A stretch of DNA of 64,000 nucleotides from Opitutaceae bacterium (GTDB lineage Bacteria; Verrucomicrobiota; Verrucomicrobiia; Opitutales; Opitutaceae): assembly GCA_019634615.1 (NCBI GenBank), contig JAHCAZ010000004.1, positions 62,001-126,000 of the forward strand. The letters run 5' to 3'. Numbering within the stretch: the first letter of the stretch is position 1; each line of letters begins with the position of its first letter. The position numbers and the translations under genes are program-made. Of the stretch, positions 1 to 9,251 are shown one piece after another. The notes below the pieces were generated by a model, which did not search any database, had not been told where the DNA came from, and worked only from the letters and a program-made list of their open reading frames with translations.

Positions 1-559
<559 letters not shown>

Positions 560-607
560 GGGAGCGGCGAGTGAAACCGGGCAGCGTTACGGCGCAAGGG
601 GGATTAT

Positions 608-2059
608 TTACCCACCTTTCAGGATATGGAAATTGGCCATCGAGATGCCGCTGAGCATGGCGCCGACGATGCCCAGGAAGCCCTGGTCGGTGCCGCAGAG
701 GTAGACGTTGTCGAGGGCGGTCCGGCCCTGACGGTGCTTCTGTGGCGAACCATAGATCGCGCCGCCGAAGTGGCCCGTAAACTTGGTGATGGTGCGCGGC
801 GTGAACATGTCGGTCGTCACCGTCGCCTGCGCGAGCGTGTCGCCTGACGCCAACGGCGGCAGAAAACGCCGGGCACTCTCCTGCACCGCGGTGAACCAGC
901 GGGCCTTGTCGGCGCGGTAGTCTTCCTCCTCGAGGTTGGCCCATTGGGCGTAGTTCGCGAGACACGTGCAGCGGAACCAGCCCTCGGCGAGGGTGCGATC
1001 CGCGCCGTAGTCGAAGTTGTTCGGAAAACAGATCACGCCGCTGCGCACGTCAACCTGGCTGGCCGGCTGCTCATAGTGGAACTCCTCGGAATCATTGAAG
1101 AACACGATCGTGTCACTTCCCCACCCCAGCGCCGCCGGTTGGCGGTCGAGGACCGTGATCGTCTCGACGAAACTCAGGCGCCCGACCGGCGTGGTGCAGA
1201 CGTCCGACGGCTTGCCGACGGGGTCGAGTTGGTCGCTCATCAGGCGCTCGGTCTCGGGGGCGCCGATGGACGAGATGACGTGGTCGGCCGTGATCTCGCT
1301 GCCGTCATCGAGGATCAGCGCCGTGGCCTTGCGTCCATCCGCCACGATGCGCTGCACGCCGCATTTCATCCGCCGCTCGCCGCCCGCCTGCCGGTATTTT
1401 TCCTGCAGCACGCGCAGGATCACGCGCACGCCCTCGAAGGGCCGGGCGAAGCCCTCGAGGAAGAGGGCCTTGAACATGATCACGAACTGCCCGAACTCCA
1501 TGTCCCGCTCCTGCGCGCTGCCGTAGTACATGACCGGGCAGAAGAGCATGTCCTCGAGGAGGCGGTGGTGGATGTGGTGCCGCACGACCTCGCGGGCCGA
1601 CACGGGTTTGGCGTCGAGCGAGACGTCGTCGTAACTCTTCACCAACGCGACCAGCCGGCGGAATCCGTCGATCTGGGCCGGAAACTTCGCCGCGACCTCG
1701 GACTCGAACACGGCAAAGTCATTCGTGAACCGCAGACTCGTCTCGCCGCGCGGACCGAAGGCGACGCGACTCTGCTTCTGCTCGCAGAGCGCGAATTCGT
1801 CGCGATCGATGCGGAGCTGGCGCAGGAGTTTCGTGAGGGGCGTGCCCTTCACGCCGGGCTTTACGAAATTGGTCATCGCGTGCAGGCCGACGTCGTACTT
1901 GCGGCCGTCGAGACTGTAGAAGCTATTCAGCCCGCCGACGGCGTTGTGGCGCTCGAAGATGCAGACCTTCTTCCCGAAATGCGCGAGCCGGATCCCGGCC
2001 GCGAGTCCCGACATGCCGGCGCCGATGATCGCGACGTCGTAGTGGGTGCGGGTGTTCAT
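608..2059 (-). CDS. FAD-dependent oxidoreductase, phytoene desaturase (CrtI)-like
   Basis: A 483-residue protein. The chosen start MNTRTHYDVAIIGAGMSGLA places the GxGxxG FAD-binding motif at residues 12-17, as is usual in this family; the frame stays open 20 codons further upstream but that part is not family-like. A second family feature is the C-terminal FAD-contact stretch NVYLCGTDQGFLGIVGAMLS. CrtI-like enzymes desaturate, isomerise or saturate carotenoids and related polyenes. Here the gene follows a ketosynthase and an ACP rather than phytoene synthase, so a fatty-acid-derived chain is more plausible than a carotenoid. This is the first of two tandem paralogous-type oxidoreductases. Confidence 0.8.
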   Translation of the reverse strand: MNTRTHYDVAIIGAGMSGLAAGIRLAHFGKKVCIFERHNAVGGLNSFYSLDGRKYDVGLHAMTNFVKPGVKGTPLTKLLRQLRIDRDEFALCEQKQSRVAFGPRGETSLRFTNDFAVFESEVAAKFPAQIDGFRRLVALVKSYDDVSLDAKPVSAREVVRHHIHHRLLEDMLFCPVMYYGSAQERDMEFGQFVIMFKALFLEGFARPFEGVRVILRVLQEKYRQAGGERRMKCGVQRIVADGRKATALILDDGSEITADHVISSIGAPETERLMSDQLDPVGKPSDVCTTPVGRLSFVETITVLDRQPAALGWGSDTIVFFNDSEEFHYEQPASQVDVRSGVICFPNNFDYGADRTLAEGWFRCTCLANYAQWANLEEEDYRADKARWFTAVQESARRFLPPLASGDTLAQATVTTDMFTPRTITKFTGHFGGAIYGSPQKHRQGRTALDNVYLCGTDQGFLGIVGAMLSGISMANFHILKGG

Positions 2060-2120
2060 AGGGGAATCGAAATCATGGACCTGTAAGGGTTGTGCGTCAG
2101 CAGAATTTCGTGAGGGCAAC

Positions 2121-2291
2121 CAGGGCCGAAGGCCCGCCCGATAATAGCCTAGGGCAACGCCCTAGGTATTTGCCGAATCGTGACGAGGGCTGAAAGCCCG
2201 CCCGATGGATCGGGCCGTTGGCCTTCCGAACTCTGGCCATGATTTTCCTAGGGCGATGCCCAAGGCTGTTATCGCGGCGCGCCGTTGGCGC
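2121..2291. repeat. Mosaic hairpin repeat, family A (diverged single copy)
   Basis: The gap between the ACP and oxidoreductase genes holds five short hairpins in a row: GGGCCGAAGGCCC, CCTAGGGCAACGCCCTAGG, CGAGGGCTGAAAGCCCG, CCTAGGGCGATGCCCAAGG and GCGCGCCGTTGGCGC. Stem types and loop sequences match those of the tandem repeat at 61935-62293, so this is a diverged member of the same family. It lies inside a probable operon and could affect message stability or termination. No protein-coding potential is credible here. Confidence 0.8.
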
Positions 2292-2327
2292 TTGGCGGAA
2301 TTCGGAAACCGCCCCGTGCCGCCGCTG

Positions 2328-2591
2328 TCACTTCTTCGCGGCGAGGGCCTGGAACTTCGGCGTCAGGTACTCGGCGCTGCTGTCCAGCGACGCGAGCTGC
2401 ATGTAGTCGGCCTCGGGGACCTCGATGCCGTGGCGCTTGCGCAGCTCCATGACGATATCGAGAAAATCCATGGAATCGAGCTGCAGCTGGTCGCGCAGGC
2501 GCACGTCGGGCTTGACGTTGCTCAAATCCTCATCGGGCGCGATGTCCGCGATGATGTCCAGCACCAGCTTCTTGCATTCGTCTTTGGTCAT
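2328..2591 (-). CDS. Acyl carrier protein
   Basis: An 87-residue acidic protein with the phosphopantetheine attachment motif LDSMDF; Ser40 is the predicted modified residue. Helix I (TKDECKKLVLDIIADIAPDE) and the rest match a stand-alone ACP in length and layout. It lies 20 bp downstream of the ketosynthase gene, so the pair should be co-translated and work together. This is probably a dedicated secondary-pathway ACP and not the housekeeping acpP, because no fabD, fabG or housekeeping fabF gene surrounds it. Confidence 0.9.
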   Translation of the reverse strand: MTKDECKKLVLDIIADIAPDEDLSNVKPDVRLRDQLQLDSMDFLDIVMELRKRHGIEVPEADYMQLASLDSSAEYLTPKFQALAAKK

Positions 2592-2611
2592 AGGTCGTTC
2601 AGTTCCGAGAA

Positions 2612-3850
2612 TTAGGGGATAAACCTCTTAACAATCAATGTGGAATTTATCCCCAACATACCGAACGAGTTATTCAGGATCGTGTCCACTTTCGCGACTT
2701 TCTTGGGCTGGTTGAGGACCAGCCCGGGGAGCGCACACTGCGGGTCGAGGTCATCGACATTGATGGTCGGATGCACCGTGAGGTCGTCGAAGGACGGCAG
2801 GTTGCCCGCCAGCTCCAGCGCGCCGGCGGCGCCCATGGCGTGACCAATGTAGCTCTTGGTGTTGTTGATGTGCGTGTCGGGGCAGCCTTCGCCGAAGACG
2901 CCGCGGATCGCCTCGCACTCCTGGATGTCGCCCATCGGCGTGGCTGTGGCGTGGGTGTTGACGATGTGGATGTCGGCGGGCTGGAGGCCAGAACGCTTCA
3001 GCGCGGCGCGGATGCACTCGGCCTGGCGCGCAGGATTGGGCAGCACGTAGTCGCTCGCGTCGCTGTTGACGTGATAGCCGGCGATCTCGGCGTAGATCTT
3101 CGCGCCGCGCGCCTGGGCGTCCTCAAGCCGCTCGAGCGTGTAGAGCGCACCGCCCTCGGAGATCACGATGCCGTTGCGCGCCTTGTCGAACGGGCGGCTG
3201 GCCTTGTGCGGATCCTCGTGGGTGGCGAGCGCGTTCTGGCTCTTGAAGCCGGCGAAGATGCCGAAGGTGTGGATGCTCTCGCTCACGCCGCCGCAGATCG
3301 CAAAGTCCACCTCGCCGAGGCGCAGCATCTGCGTCGCATGGATGAGGCCCAGGTTGCCGGCGGCGCAGGCGGCACCGATCGTGTAGGCGGGACCCGTGGT
3401 GCCGAGGTTGAGCGAGGCCTCACCGGCCGGGTTGTTGGCGACGGTGCGGGGATTGTGGTAGTGAGACCAGTACTTGGTGTCGTAATTGAACTTCGAGATG
3501 TTGTAGATCTCGTTCTCGGTCTCGACGTTGCCGTGCTCGGTGCAGCCGATGTAGATGCCGACGCGGTCCTTGGGCAGCGTCTCGAGGTTGACCCCGCTGT
3601 CGGCGAGGGCCTCGCGGGCGCAGTAGATGCTGATGCTGCCGGCGCGCGTGCCGACGCGGACCTCCTTTTTCTTCTGGTACTTCAGCGGGTCGTAGTGGCA
3701 GACGCCGGCGAGTTGCGGCCCCATGTACCGGATCTCGATCCGCTCGATGCCGGCCTGGCCCTTGAGCAGGTTGGCGCGGAATTCCGCCAGGGAATTGCCG
3801 TTGGGCGCGGTCAGACCGACACCGGTGATGACGATACGGGAGGGCTTCAT
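2612..3850 (-). CDS. Beta-ketoacyl-ACP synthase (KAS II/FabF-like)
   Basis: A 412-residue thiolase-fold condensing enzyme. All catalytic residues are visible: nucleophile Cys162 in GAACAAGNLG, His300 in NTHATATPMGD, Lys332 and His337 in NNTKSYIGHAMGAAG. It should catalyse decarboxylative Claisen condensation of malonyl-ACP onto an acyl-ACP. As first gene of a leftward unit followed by an ACP and two CrtI-like oxidoreductases, it is probably a pathway-specific elongating enzyme. The gene diverges from galE across about 60 bp, which must hold the promoter. A housekeeping fabF role is possible but less likely in this context. Confidence 0.88.
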   Translation of the reverse strand: MKPSRIVITGVGLTAPNGNSLAEFRANLLKGQAGIERIEIRYMGPQLAGVCHYDPLKYQKKKEVRVGTRAGSISIYCAREALADSGVNLETLPKDRVGIYIGCTEHGNVETENEIYNISKFNYDTKYWSHYHNPRTVANNPAGEASLNLGTTGPAYTIGAACAAGNLGLIHATQMLRLGEVDFAICGGVSESIHTFGIFAGFKSQNALATHEDPHKASRPFDKARNGIVISEGGALYTLERLEDAQARGAKIYAEIAGYHVNSDASDYVLPNPARQAECIRAALKRSGLQPADIHIVNTHATATPMGDIQECEAIRGVFGEGCPDTHINNTKSYIGHAMGAAGALELAGNLPSFDDLTVHPTINVDDLDPQCALPGLVLNQPKKVAKVDTILNNSFGMLGINSTLIVKRFIP

Positions 3851-3911
3851 CGCAGATTGAAGGGGAAATCGCTAGCCATCATCGGGCCGAAAGCAATACA
3901 ACGCTGGCACC

Positions 3912-4904
3912 ATGAACGTACTTGTCGTCGGGGGTGCCGGCTACATCGGCAGCCATTGTGTCCGCCAACTCGCCGCCGCCGGCCACAATCCGGTGGTGGT
4001 GGACAACCTCGTCTTCGGCCACCGCGCGGCCGTGGCGTCCGACGTGCCGTTCTACTCGGTCAACCTCGGCAACGAGAAGGAAATGGGCAAGATCCTGCGC
4101 AAGGAGAAGATCGAGGTCGTGATGCACTTCGCCGCCTACGCCTACGTCGGCGAGAGCGTGACCGACCCCCTCAAGTACTACTTCAACAACGTCGCCGCCA
4201 CGCTGCACCTCCTGCGCTGCATGCTGGGGTCGGGCGTGAAGAAGTTTGTCTTTTCCTCGACCTGCGCGACCTACGGCATCCCGGACCGAATGCCGCTCGT
4301 CGAGACCATGCCGCAGGCGCCGATCAACCCCTACGGCCAGACCAAGCTCGACGTGGAAAACGCCCTCAAGGCGATGGCCCAAGCCTATGGGCTGAGCTTT
4401 GCGGCGTTCCGCTACTTCAACGCGGCCGGCGCCGCCGAGGACGGCGCCATCGGCGAGCACCACGATCCCGAGACGCACCTGATCCCGCTCGCGATCGACG
4501 CCGCCACGGGCGCGCGCCCGCCGCTGCAGGTGTTCGGTACCGACTATCCCACGCCGGACGGCACCTGCCTGCGCGACTACGTGCACGTGGACGACCTCAG
4601 CCGCGCCCACATCGCCGTATTCGACAAGCTGGCCACGCCGGGCACCGCGCTCTTCTACAACCTCGGCACCGGCACACCCACCTCAGTCCTCGAGGTGATC
4701 CGCGCGGTCGAGAAGGTCACCGGCAAGAAAGTCCCATATGTGACTGCTCCCCGGCGCGCTGGCGACCCACCGGCGCTTTATGCTGATTCCACGAAGGCCC
4801 AGACGGAGCTCGGCTGGAAGATCAAGTTCGCCAGCATCGAGCCGATCGTTGAAACCGCGTGGAAATGGCATGCGGCGCACCCGAAGGGGTTTGCGGCGAA
4901 ATAG
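3912..4904 (+). CDS. galE: UDP-glucose 4-epimerase
   Basis: A 330-residue extended short-chain dehydrogenase, normal length for GalE. The N-terminus carries the NAD-binding GGAGYIGSH motif (residues 7-15). The catalytic region has SSTCATYG (residues 115-122) and the YxxxK pair Tyr141/Lys145 in NPYGQTK, and RYFNAAGA is the typical substrate-pocket segment. It interconverts UDP-glucose and UDP-galactose in the cytoplasm for galactose use and cell-surface polysaccharide. The stop codon touches the first base of a palindromic repeat that probably helps end transcription. Confidence 0.95.
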   Translation: MNVLVVGGAGYIGSHCVRQLAAAGHNPVVVDNLVFGHRAAVASDVPFYSVNLGNEKEMGKILRKEKIEVVMHFAAYAYVGESVTDPLKYYFNNVAATLHLLRCMLGSGVKKFVFSSTCATYGIPDRMPLVETMPQAPINPYGQTKLDVENALKAMAQAYGLSFAAFRYFNAAGAAEDGAIGEHHDPETHLIPLAIDAATGARPPLQVFGTDYPTPDGTCLRDYVHVDDLSRAHIAVFDKLATPGTALFYNLGTGTPTSVLEVIRAVEKVTGKKVPYVTAPRRAGDPPALYADSTKAQTELGWKIKFASIEPIVETAWKWHAAHPKGFAAK

Positions 4905-4983
4905 GTAGCGTCCGGCCTCCGGACGGACGGTTGCGCTACCGCCGGCGGTCATCGCTCCGGCCGTCCGGAGGCCGGCCGCTACC
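4904..4983. repeat. 80-bp palindromic repeat, family B, copy 1
   Basis: The element opens GGTAGCGTCCGGCCTCCGGA and closes with its near-complement ending in CCGGAGGCCGGCCGCTACC, so the ends fold into a stem of about 27 bp with an inner region containing CCGGCGGTCATCGCTCCGG. A near-identical copy lies at 12471-12551. Here it sits between the ends of two convergent genes and could act as a bidirectional terminator. Behaviour like a REP or BIME element is inferred; no transposase is nearby. Confidence 0.85.
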
Positions 4984-5012
4984 CAAATGGCAGAGCCTCT
5001 GCCAGGGCTCGC

Positions 5013-5975
5013 TCAGCTTCCCCCGCCGATCAGTTCCCGCACCTCCGGCTGGTCCACGTACTCTTTCGTCGCCATGACGACGGCCGTATCGACCCGCTCG
5101 GGCACCTTCTCGCCGCGGAGGACCTGCACGACGTGCTTCACGCCAAGGTAGCCCATCTTCACCGGATCCTGGAGCACGAGGCCCTGCAGGTCGCCGGAGC
5201 GCAGGGCGTCGGCAAAGACCTCGCTGTTGGCGTAGCCGATGAGCTTCACCTTGCCCTTGCCGAGGCCGATGTTGTCGAGGGCGAGGAGCATGCCGGCGGC
5301 CGTGGATTCGTTGGGCGCGAAGATGCCGTTCACCTCGCGGCCGTAGCGCATGAGGAGATTCTGCGAGGCGGCGAGCGCGGTGTTGCGCGTCGCGCCGCCG
5401 TGCTGGTTGGAGGAGATGACCTTGATGCCGGGATGGTTTTCGGCGAGTTCATCGAGAAAGCCCTGCTCACGCGCCTCGCAACTGCCGGAGCCGACTTGGA
5501 CGCGCAGGAGAATCGCGTTCCCCTGCCCGCCCAATACCTCCGACAATCGCTGCGCCGCCAGGCGGCCGCTGAGGTAATTGTTGGTCGCGATGGTGCTGAC
5601 CGGTGCCTTGGAGTTGAGCGGCGCGTCGACGATCACGACCGGAATCCCGGCGGCCACGGCCTGCTCCACCGGAGCCACGAGCGCCCGCATGTCGAGCGGC
5701 GCGAGCACGATCCCGCTCACGCGTCGCGCCATGAAATTCTCGACCACCTGCACCTGCTGGTCGCGGTCATCCTCGCGCAGCGGGCCCTTCCAGATCAGCT
5801 CCACGTCGAGCCCCTCCGCCTGCAATTCAGCCTGTGCCTTCTTCGCCCCGGCATGGATCAGTTTCCAGTATTGGTGTGTCGTTCCCATCGGGACGACGGC
5901 AATCGTGTATTTCTCGGCCGCGCCGAGGATCGACGCGACACCCATCGCCAACATCAGGTAGCACAAAGCACGCAT
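5013..5975 (-). CDS. Sugar ABC-transporter substrate-binding protein (RbsB-like, type 1 periplasmic fold)
   Basis: A 320-residue secreted protein. The chosen ATG gives a classic signal peptide (MRALCYLMLAMGVASILGAA) with cleavage near residue 18-20. The mature part shows RbsB-family landmarks: KYTIAVVPMGTTHQYWKLI at the start, SGIVLAPLD, a GIPVVIVDAPLN hinge strand, and IFAPNESTAAGMLLAL in the C-terminal lobe. It should bind a monosaccharide or related small molecule in the periplasm. No permease or ATPase gene adjoins it, so it either serves a transporter encoded elsewhere or acts as a sensor. The ligand is unknown. Confidence 0.85.
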   Translation of the reverse strand: MRALCYLMLAMGVASILGAAEKYTIAVVPMGTTHQYWKLIHAGAKKAQAELQAEGLDVELIWKGPLREDDRDQQVQVVENFMARRVSGIVLAPLDMRALVAPVEQAVAAGIPVVIVDAPLNSKAPVSTIATNNYLSGRLAAQRLSEVLGGQGNAILLRVQVGSGSCEAREQGFLDELAENHPGIKVISSNQHGGATRNTALAASQNLLMRYGREVNGIFAPNESTAAGMLLALDNIGLGKGKVKLIGYANSEVFADALRSGDLQGLVLQDPVKMGYLGVKHVVQVLRGEKVPERVDTAVVMATKEYVDQPEVRELIGGGS

Positions 5976-6129
5976 AGGGGTATTGGGGTTAGCAACCGCC
6001 CGCCAGTTCACCCGCCAACGCCGGCGCCGCAACCCTCAAGTTCGCGATTGCGGACTGCTGCGTCGGGTTACGTTGGCCTGCGTGCACATAAGCGTTGATC
6101 AGCGCCGATCAGCGTTCCTTCCTCTTCGC

Positions 6130-6552
6130 ATGAAACCCACCCGCGCCGCCGCGGTGCGCGCCAAGGCGGTTCGCCCCGAGCACCCGCTCCAGTGGTTGGC
6201 CGAGCCCTTGCTGGACGAACCGACGTTCGTGCTGAAGTCATGGTTCAGCGGTCGCATGATCACGCACCACGGCCTCCATTGTCTGTTCCTCGCCGCCGGC
6301 GGTGAACCTTGGCAGGGGGTGCTGGTGTGCACCTTCCACGAGCACCAGGCCAGCCTGCGCGTGGATATGCCTACGCTCGTGAAGCATCCGGTACTGGGCA
6401 AATGGTTGTATCTGCCGGAAGCGTCCGAGTCCTTCGAGCGCGACGCCAAGCGCCTCGTACAGATGGTCAAGGCGCGCGACCCACGGATCGGGATTCCGCC
6501 GTCGGCAAAAAAGCGCAAGGTCAAGAAGGTCCGTTTTGGCGATAAGCTGTGA
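6130..6552 (+). CDS. Conserved hypothetical protein with basic C-terminus
   Basis: A protein of about 140 residues starting MKPTRAAAVRAKAV. It contains FVLKSWFSGRMITHHGLHCL, then WQGVLVCTFHEHQASLRVD and HPVLGKWLYLPEASESFERD, and ends in a Lys/Arg-rich tail. The layout recalls uncharacterised small proteins sometimes placed near the TfoX/MmcQ-like fold, but this is a weak impression and no function is assigned. The start was chosen because the upstream extension is Arg-rich and not protein-like. A GC-rich palindrome (6553-6568, CCGCCGCGCGCGGCGG) right after the stop may be a terminator. Confidence 0.6.
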   Translation: MKPTRAAAVRAKAVRPEHPLQWLAEPLLDEPTFVLKSWFSGRMITHHGLHCLFLAAGGEPWQGVLVCTFHEHQASLRVDMPTLVKHPVLGKWLYLPEASESFERDAKRLVQMVKARDPRIGIPPSAKKRKVKKVRFGDKL

Positions 6553-6569
6553 CCGCCGCGCGCGGCGGA

Positions 6570-6690
6570 ACGTTTAACGCTCAACGCTCAACGTTTAACG
6601 TTCAACGCTCAATCGAGGATGCGCGAAGGTCCGATGCATCCGGCAGGCCTACTTAAGCGTTAAGAGTTAAACGTTCAGCGTTGAACGTTT
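6570..6690. repeat. AACGCTCAACG-type inverted repeat, family C, copy 1
   Basis: The left arm is a run of 10-11 bp units such as CGTTTAACGCTCAACGCTCA (6571-6612). The right arm (6655-6690) carries the complement, for example AGCGTTAAGAGTTAAACG and TTCAGCGTTGAACG. About 40 bp of unique sequence separates them. Two more elements of the same design lie at 7539-7649 and 9252-9340. Reading frames through it give repetitive peptides and should not be annotated as genes. Confidence 0.8.
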
Positions 6691-6700
6691 TCCCTTCTCC

Positions 6701-7153
6701 ATGATCCGCACTCTCGAGCGCACCCAATTTCTCCCGGCCGATCCGGCCTCCGTCTGGGCGTACTTTTCCATGCCGCAGAACCTCAATGCCCTCACTCCGC
6801 CGGAGATGCATTTCGAGATCCTGAACGAGCCGGCGCCGATGTATCAGGGCCAGCTCATTGCCTACCGGATCCGCGTCGCCCCGGGCGTGCGCTTGAACTG
6901 GCTCACGGAAATCCGGCATGTGCGCGAGGGACGCTACTTCGTGGATGAACAGCGCCGCGGCCCGTACGCACTGTGGTACCACGAGCACCGCTTCGAGCCG
7001 ACAGACGGCGGCGTGCTCATGACCGACCGCGTGACCTACGCCCTGCCGTTTGGACCGCTGGGCGACCTGGTGCACGCCCTGTGGGTCGGCCGGCAGCTGC
7101 GCCGCATCTTCGACTTCCGACGCGAGGCCGTGGCGAAGGTGTTTCCGAAATAG
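6701..7153 (+). CDS. SRPBCC-family protein (START-like ligand-binding fold)
   Basis: A 150-residue protein. The N-terminus IRTLERTQFLPADPASVWAY and FSMPQNLNALTPPEMHFEIL are typical of the SRPBCC/polyketide-cyclase-like family, as are the later strands (RLNWLTEIRHV, FVDEQRRGPYALWYHEHRF) and the C-terminal helix VGRQLRRIFDFRREAVAKVF. This fold is a hydrophobic cavity that binds lipids or other apolar ligands; some relatives are called cell-division inhibitors without good proof. The specific role is unknown. The gene is flanked by family C repeats and is convergent with the Lrp-type sensor gene. Confidence 0.8.
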   Translation: MIRTLERTQFLPADPASVWAYFSMPQNLNALTPPEMHFEILNEPAPMYQGQLIAYRIRVAPGVRLNWLTEIRHVREGRYFVDEQRRGPYALWYHEHRFEPTDGGVLMTDRVTYALPFGPLGDLVHALWVGRQLRRIFDFRREAVAKVFPK

Positions 7154-7192
7154 TCCCGTGGTACGACGCCGCGCGCCCACGGCCCGCCACCC

Positions 7193-7465
7193 TCAATCCA
7201 CCCCGATCGCTCGGCCGCCCTCGCGCTTGTCGTAGCTGCGGAAGGCGAACATCGTCTCGCTGTCGACGATGCCCTCGACCTTGAGGAGGTGGTCGGTGAT
7301 GAGGCTCTCGATCGCGTCGAGCGATTCGCTCTTCAGGATCACCAGCAGGTCGAATCGCCCGGAGACCGAATAGACATCGGTCACGCCCGGCAGGTCGAGG
7401 ATCACCTCAGCGGTGCGGGTGACTTTCCGGTGGTCGATTTTCAGGAGGATGATCGCGGTGGGCAT
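7193..7465 (-). CDS. Stand-alone Lrp/AsnC ligand-binding (RAM) domain protein
   Basis: A 90-residue protein starting MPTAIILLKIDHRKVTRTAE behind a good Shine-Dalgarno (GATCTCCTCTTT before the ATG). It matches only the C-terminal effector-binding domain of Lrp/AsnC regulators: alphabeta segments with LPGVTDVYSVSGRFDLLVIL and DHLLKVEGIVDSETMFAFRS. There is no helix-turn-helix. Stand-alone RAM proteins oligomerise and bind amino acids, and may modulate partner Lrp proteins. The peptide transporter next door, divergently transcribed, makes a link to amino-acid supply plausible but unproven. Confidence 0.85.
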   Translation of the reverse strand: MPTAIILLKIDHRKVTRTAEVILDLPGVTDVYSVSGRFDLLVILKSESLDAIESLITDHLLKVEGIVDSETMFAFRSYDKREGGRAIGVD

Positions 7466-7538
7466 AAAGAGGAGATCGGTTGAGCTGACAGTTAACGGCG
7501 CGAACGACGGCAGGCAAACTGAACCGGTGACGACGGTG

Positions 7539-7649
7539 AAACGCTCAACGCTTAACTTTGAACGCTTAACGCCCAAGTTGGCCGAGGCGAACTTGCTCCT
7601 GCATCTGAAGGTTCAGCGTTAGGCGTTAAAAGTTGAGCGTTGAGCGTTC
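7539..7649. repeat. AACGCTCAACG-type inverted repeat, family C, copy 2
   Basis: The left arm AACGCTCAACGCTTAAC (7540-7572) and the right arm GCGTTAAAAGTTGAGCG followed by TTGAGCGTT (7617-7649) are inverted copies, with about 40 bp of unrelated sequence between. The element lies in the divergent promoter region between the Lrp-type sensor and the peptide transporter genes, so it may be transcribed in either direction or influence both promoters. Confidence 0.8.
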
Positions 7650-7684
7650 CCCATCCCCTCCCCACGCTCCCCGGCCAAAAACCC

Positions 7685-9241
7685 ATGGCTTCCACCTCCG
7701 CCGGCGCGCCGGCCAATCCCGACCCCAAGGCACCCATCCCCCGCCAGATCCCCTACATCATCGGCAACGAAGGGTGCGAGCGGTTCAGCTTTTACGGGAT
7801 GCGGAACATCCTCACGGTGTTCCTCGTCACCTCGCTGCTGAGCTACCTGCCCGAGAACGAGCGACCCGGTGCCGCGAAGGACGTGTTTCATACGTTCGTG
7901 ATCGGCGTGTATTTCTTCCCGCTGCTCGGCGGGTGGCTGTCCGATCGGTTCTTCGGAAAATACAACACGATCTTCTGGCTCAGCCTCGTCTACTGCGTGG
8001 GTCAGTTCTGCCTCGCCCTCTTCGTCGACAACAAGGCCGGCTTCTACACCGGCCTGGCCCTCATCGCCCTCGGCTCGGGCGGCATCAAGCCGTGCGTCGC
8101 GGCGTTCGTCGGCGATCAGTTCGACCAGACCAACAAGCACCGCGCCAAGGTGGTCTTCGACGCCTTCTACTGGATCATCAACTTCGGCTCCTTCTTCGCC
8201 TCGCTGCTCATGCCGATCTTCCTCCGCCAACTCGGGCCGGCGATCGCGTTCGGCGTGCCCGGCCTGCTGATGTTCATCTCGACCGTGATCCTGTGGAGCG
8301 GACGAAAGCGCTACGTCATGGTCCCGCCCGCGCCACCCAATCCCCACTCGTTCCTCAACGTCTCCCGCACCGCGCTGGCCTCCGGCCGCCCCGGCCTGGT
8401 GCTCGCCGGATTGGGCGCATTGGCCGCCCTGGGCGCCCTCGCCGCCGCGCCGCAGATCGGCACCGTCATCGCCCTCTGCACCGCCTTGGTCGCCTTCCTC
8501 GCCTTCGCCGGCGCGGGCGTCTGGATCCAACTTGATGGCGCCCGCGGCCGTCACCCCGACGAAGCCGTCGAGGGCGTGCGCTCCGTGCTGCGCGTGCTCG
8601 TGCTCTTCTTCCTCATCACGCCGTTCTGGTCGCTCTTCGACCAGAAGGCTTCGACCTGGGTGCTCCAAGCCGACGCGATGACGAAGCCGTCGTGGTTCCA
8701 ATCCTCCCAGATGCAGGCCCTCAACCCGGCCCTGGTGATGATCCTGATCCCGTTCAACAACCTCGTCCTTTACCCGCTGCTCAAGCGCCTCGGCTATGAG
8801 ATGACCGCCCTCCGCCGCATCACCATCGGCATCGCCTTCTCCGGGCTGTCATGGGTGGTGGTTGGCGGCATGCAACTCGTCCTCGACAGCGGCCATGCCT
8901 TCACCATCGCGTGGCAGATCCTGCCCTACGCGCTCCTGACCCTCGCCGAGGTCCTCGTGTCCACGACGGGACTCGAGTTCGCGTACAGCCAAGCTCCGCA
9001 GGCGATGAAGAGCGCGCTGATGAGCTTCTTCAACCTCTCGGTCACGGTCGGCAACCTCTGGGTGCTCGTGGTCAATGGCGCGGTGAAGAACGGCGCCGTG
9101 ACCGACTTCATCAAGTCCACCGGTTTCGGCATCACCGCGTTCCAGATGTTCTTCTTCGCCGGCTTCGCCTTCGTCGCCGCCCTCGCCTTCGGCCTCGTCG
9201 CCCGGCGCTACAAGGTGGTCGATCATTACCGGACCGCTTGA
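7685..9241 (+). CDS. Proton-dependent oligopeptide transporter (POT/PTR2 family)
   Basis: A 518-residue inner-membrane protein with many hydrophobic segments. The first transmembrane helix carries the POT signature GNEGCERFSFYGMRNIL, matching the ExxERFxYYG proton-coupling motif, and GLALIALGSGGIKPCVAAFVGDQF is the second PTR2 signature. It should import di- and tripeptides with protons. The start ATG at 7685 gives a short Ala/Pro-rich tail before helix 1. The gene is divergent from a lone RAM-domain sensor and bracketed by family C repeats. Confidence 0.92.
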   Translation: MASTSAGAPANPDPKAPIPRQIPYIIGNEGCERFSFYGMRNILTVFLVTSLLSYLPENERPGAAKDVFHTFVIGVYFFPLLGGWLSDRFFGKYNTIFWLSLVYCVGQFCLALFVDNKAGFYTGLALIALGSGGIKPCVAAFVGDQFDQTNKHRAKVVFDAFYWIINFGSFFASLLMPIFLRQLGPAIAFGVPGLLMFISTVILWSGRKRYVMVPPAPPNPHSFLNVSRTALASGRPGLVLAGLGALAALGALAAAPQIGTVIALCTALVAFLAFAGAGVWIQLDGARGRHPDEAVEGVRSVLRVLVLFFLITPFWSLFDQKASTWVLQADAMTKPSWFQSSQMQALNPALVMILIPFNNLVLYPLLKRLGYEMTALRRITIGIAFSGLSWVVVGGMQLVLDSGHAFTIAWQILPYALLTLAEVLVSTTGLEFAYSQAPQAMKSALMSFFNLSVTVGNLWVLVVNGAVKNGAVTDFIKSTGFGITAFQMFFFAGFAFVAALAFGLVARRYKVVDHYRTA

Positions 9242-9251
9242 TGGCGGTCCG

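Noticed and set aside
2771..4786. Very long plus-strand open frame opposite the ketosynthase, running into galE
   Set aside because: It lies antisense to an enzyme with all catalytic motifs and out of frame with galE. Long antisense frames are common in GC-rich DNA; the predicted protein is Arg/Gly-rich without family features.
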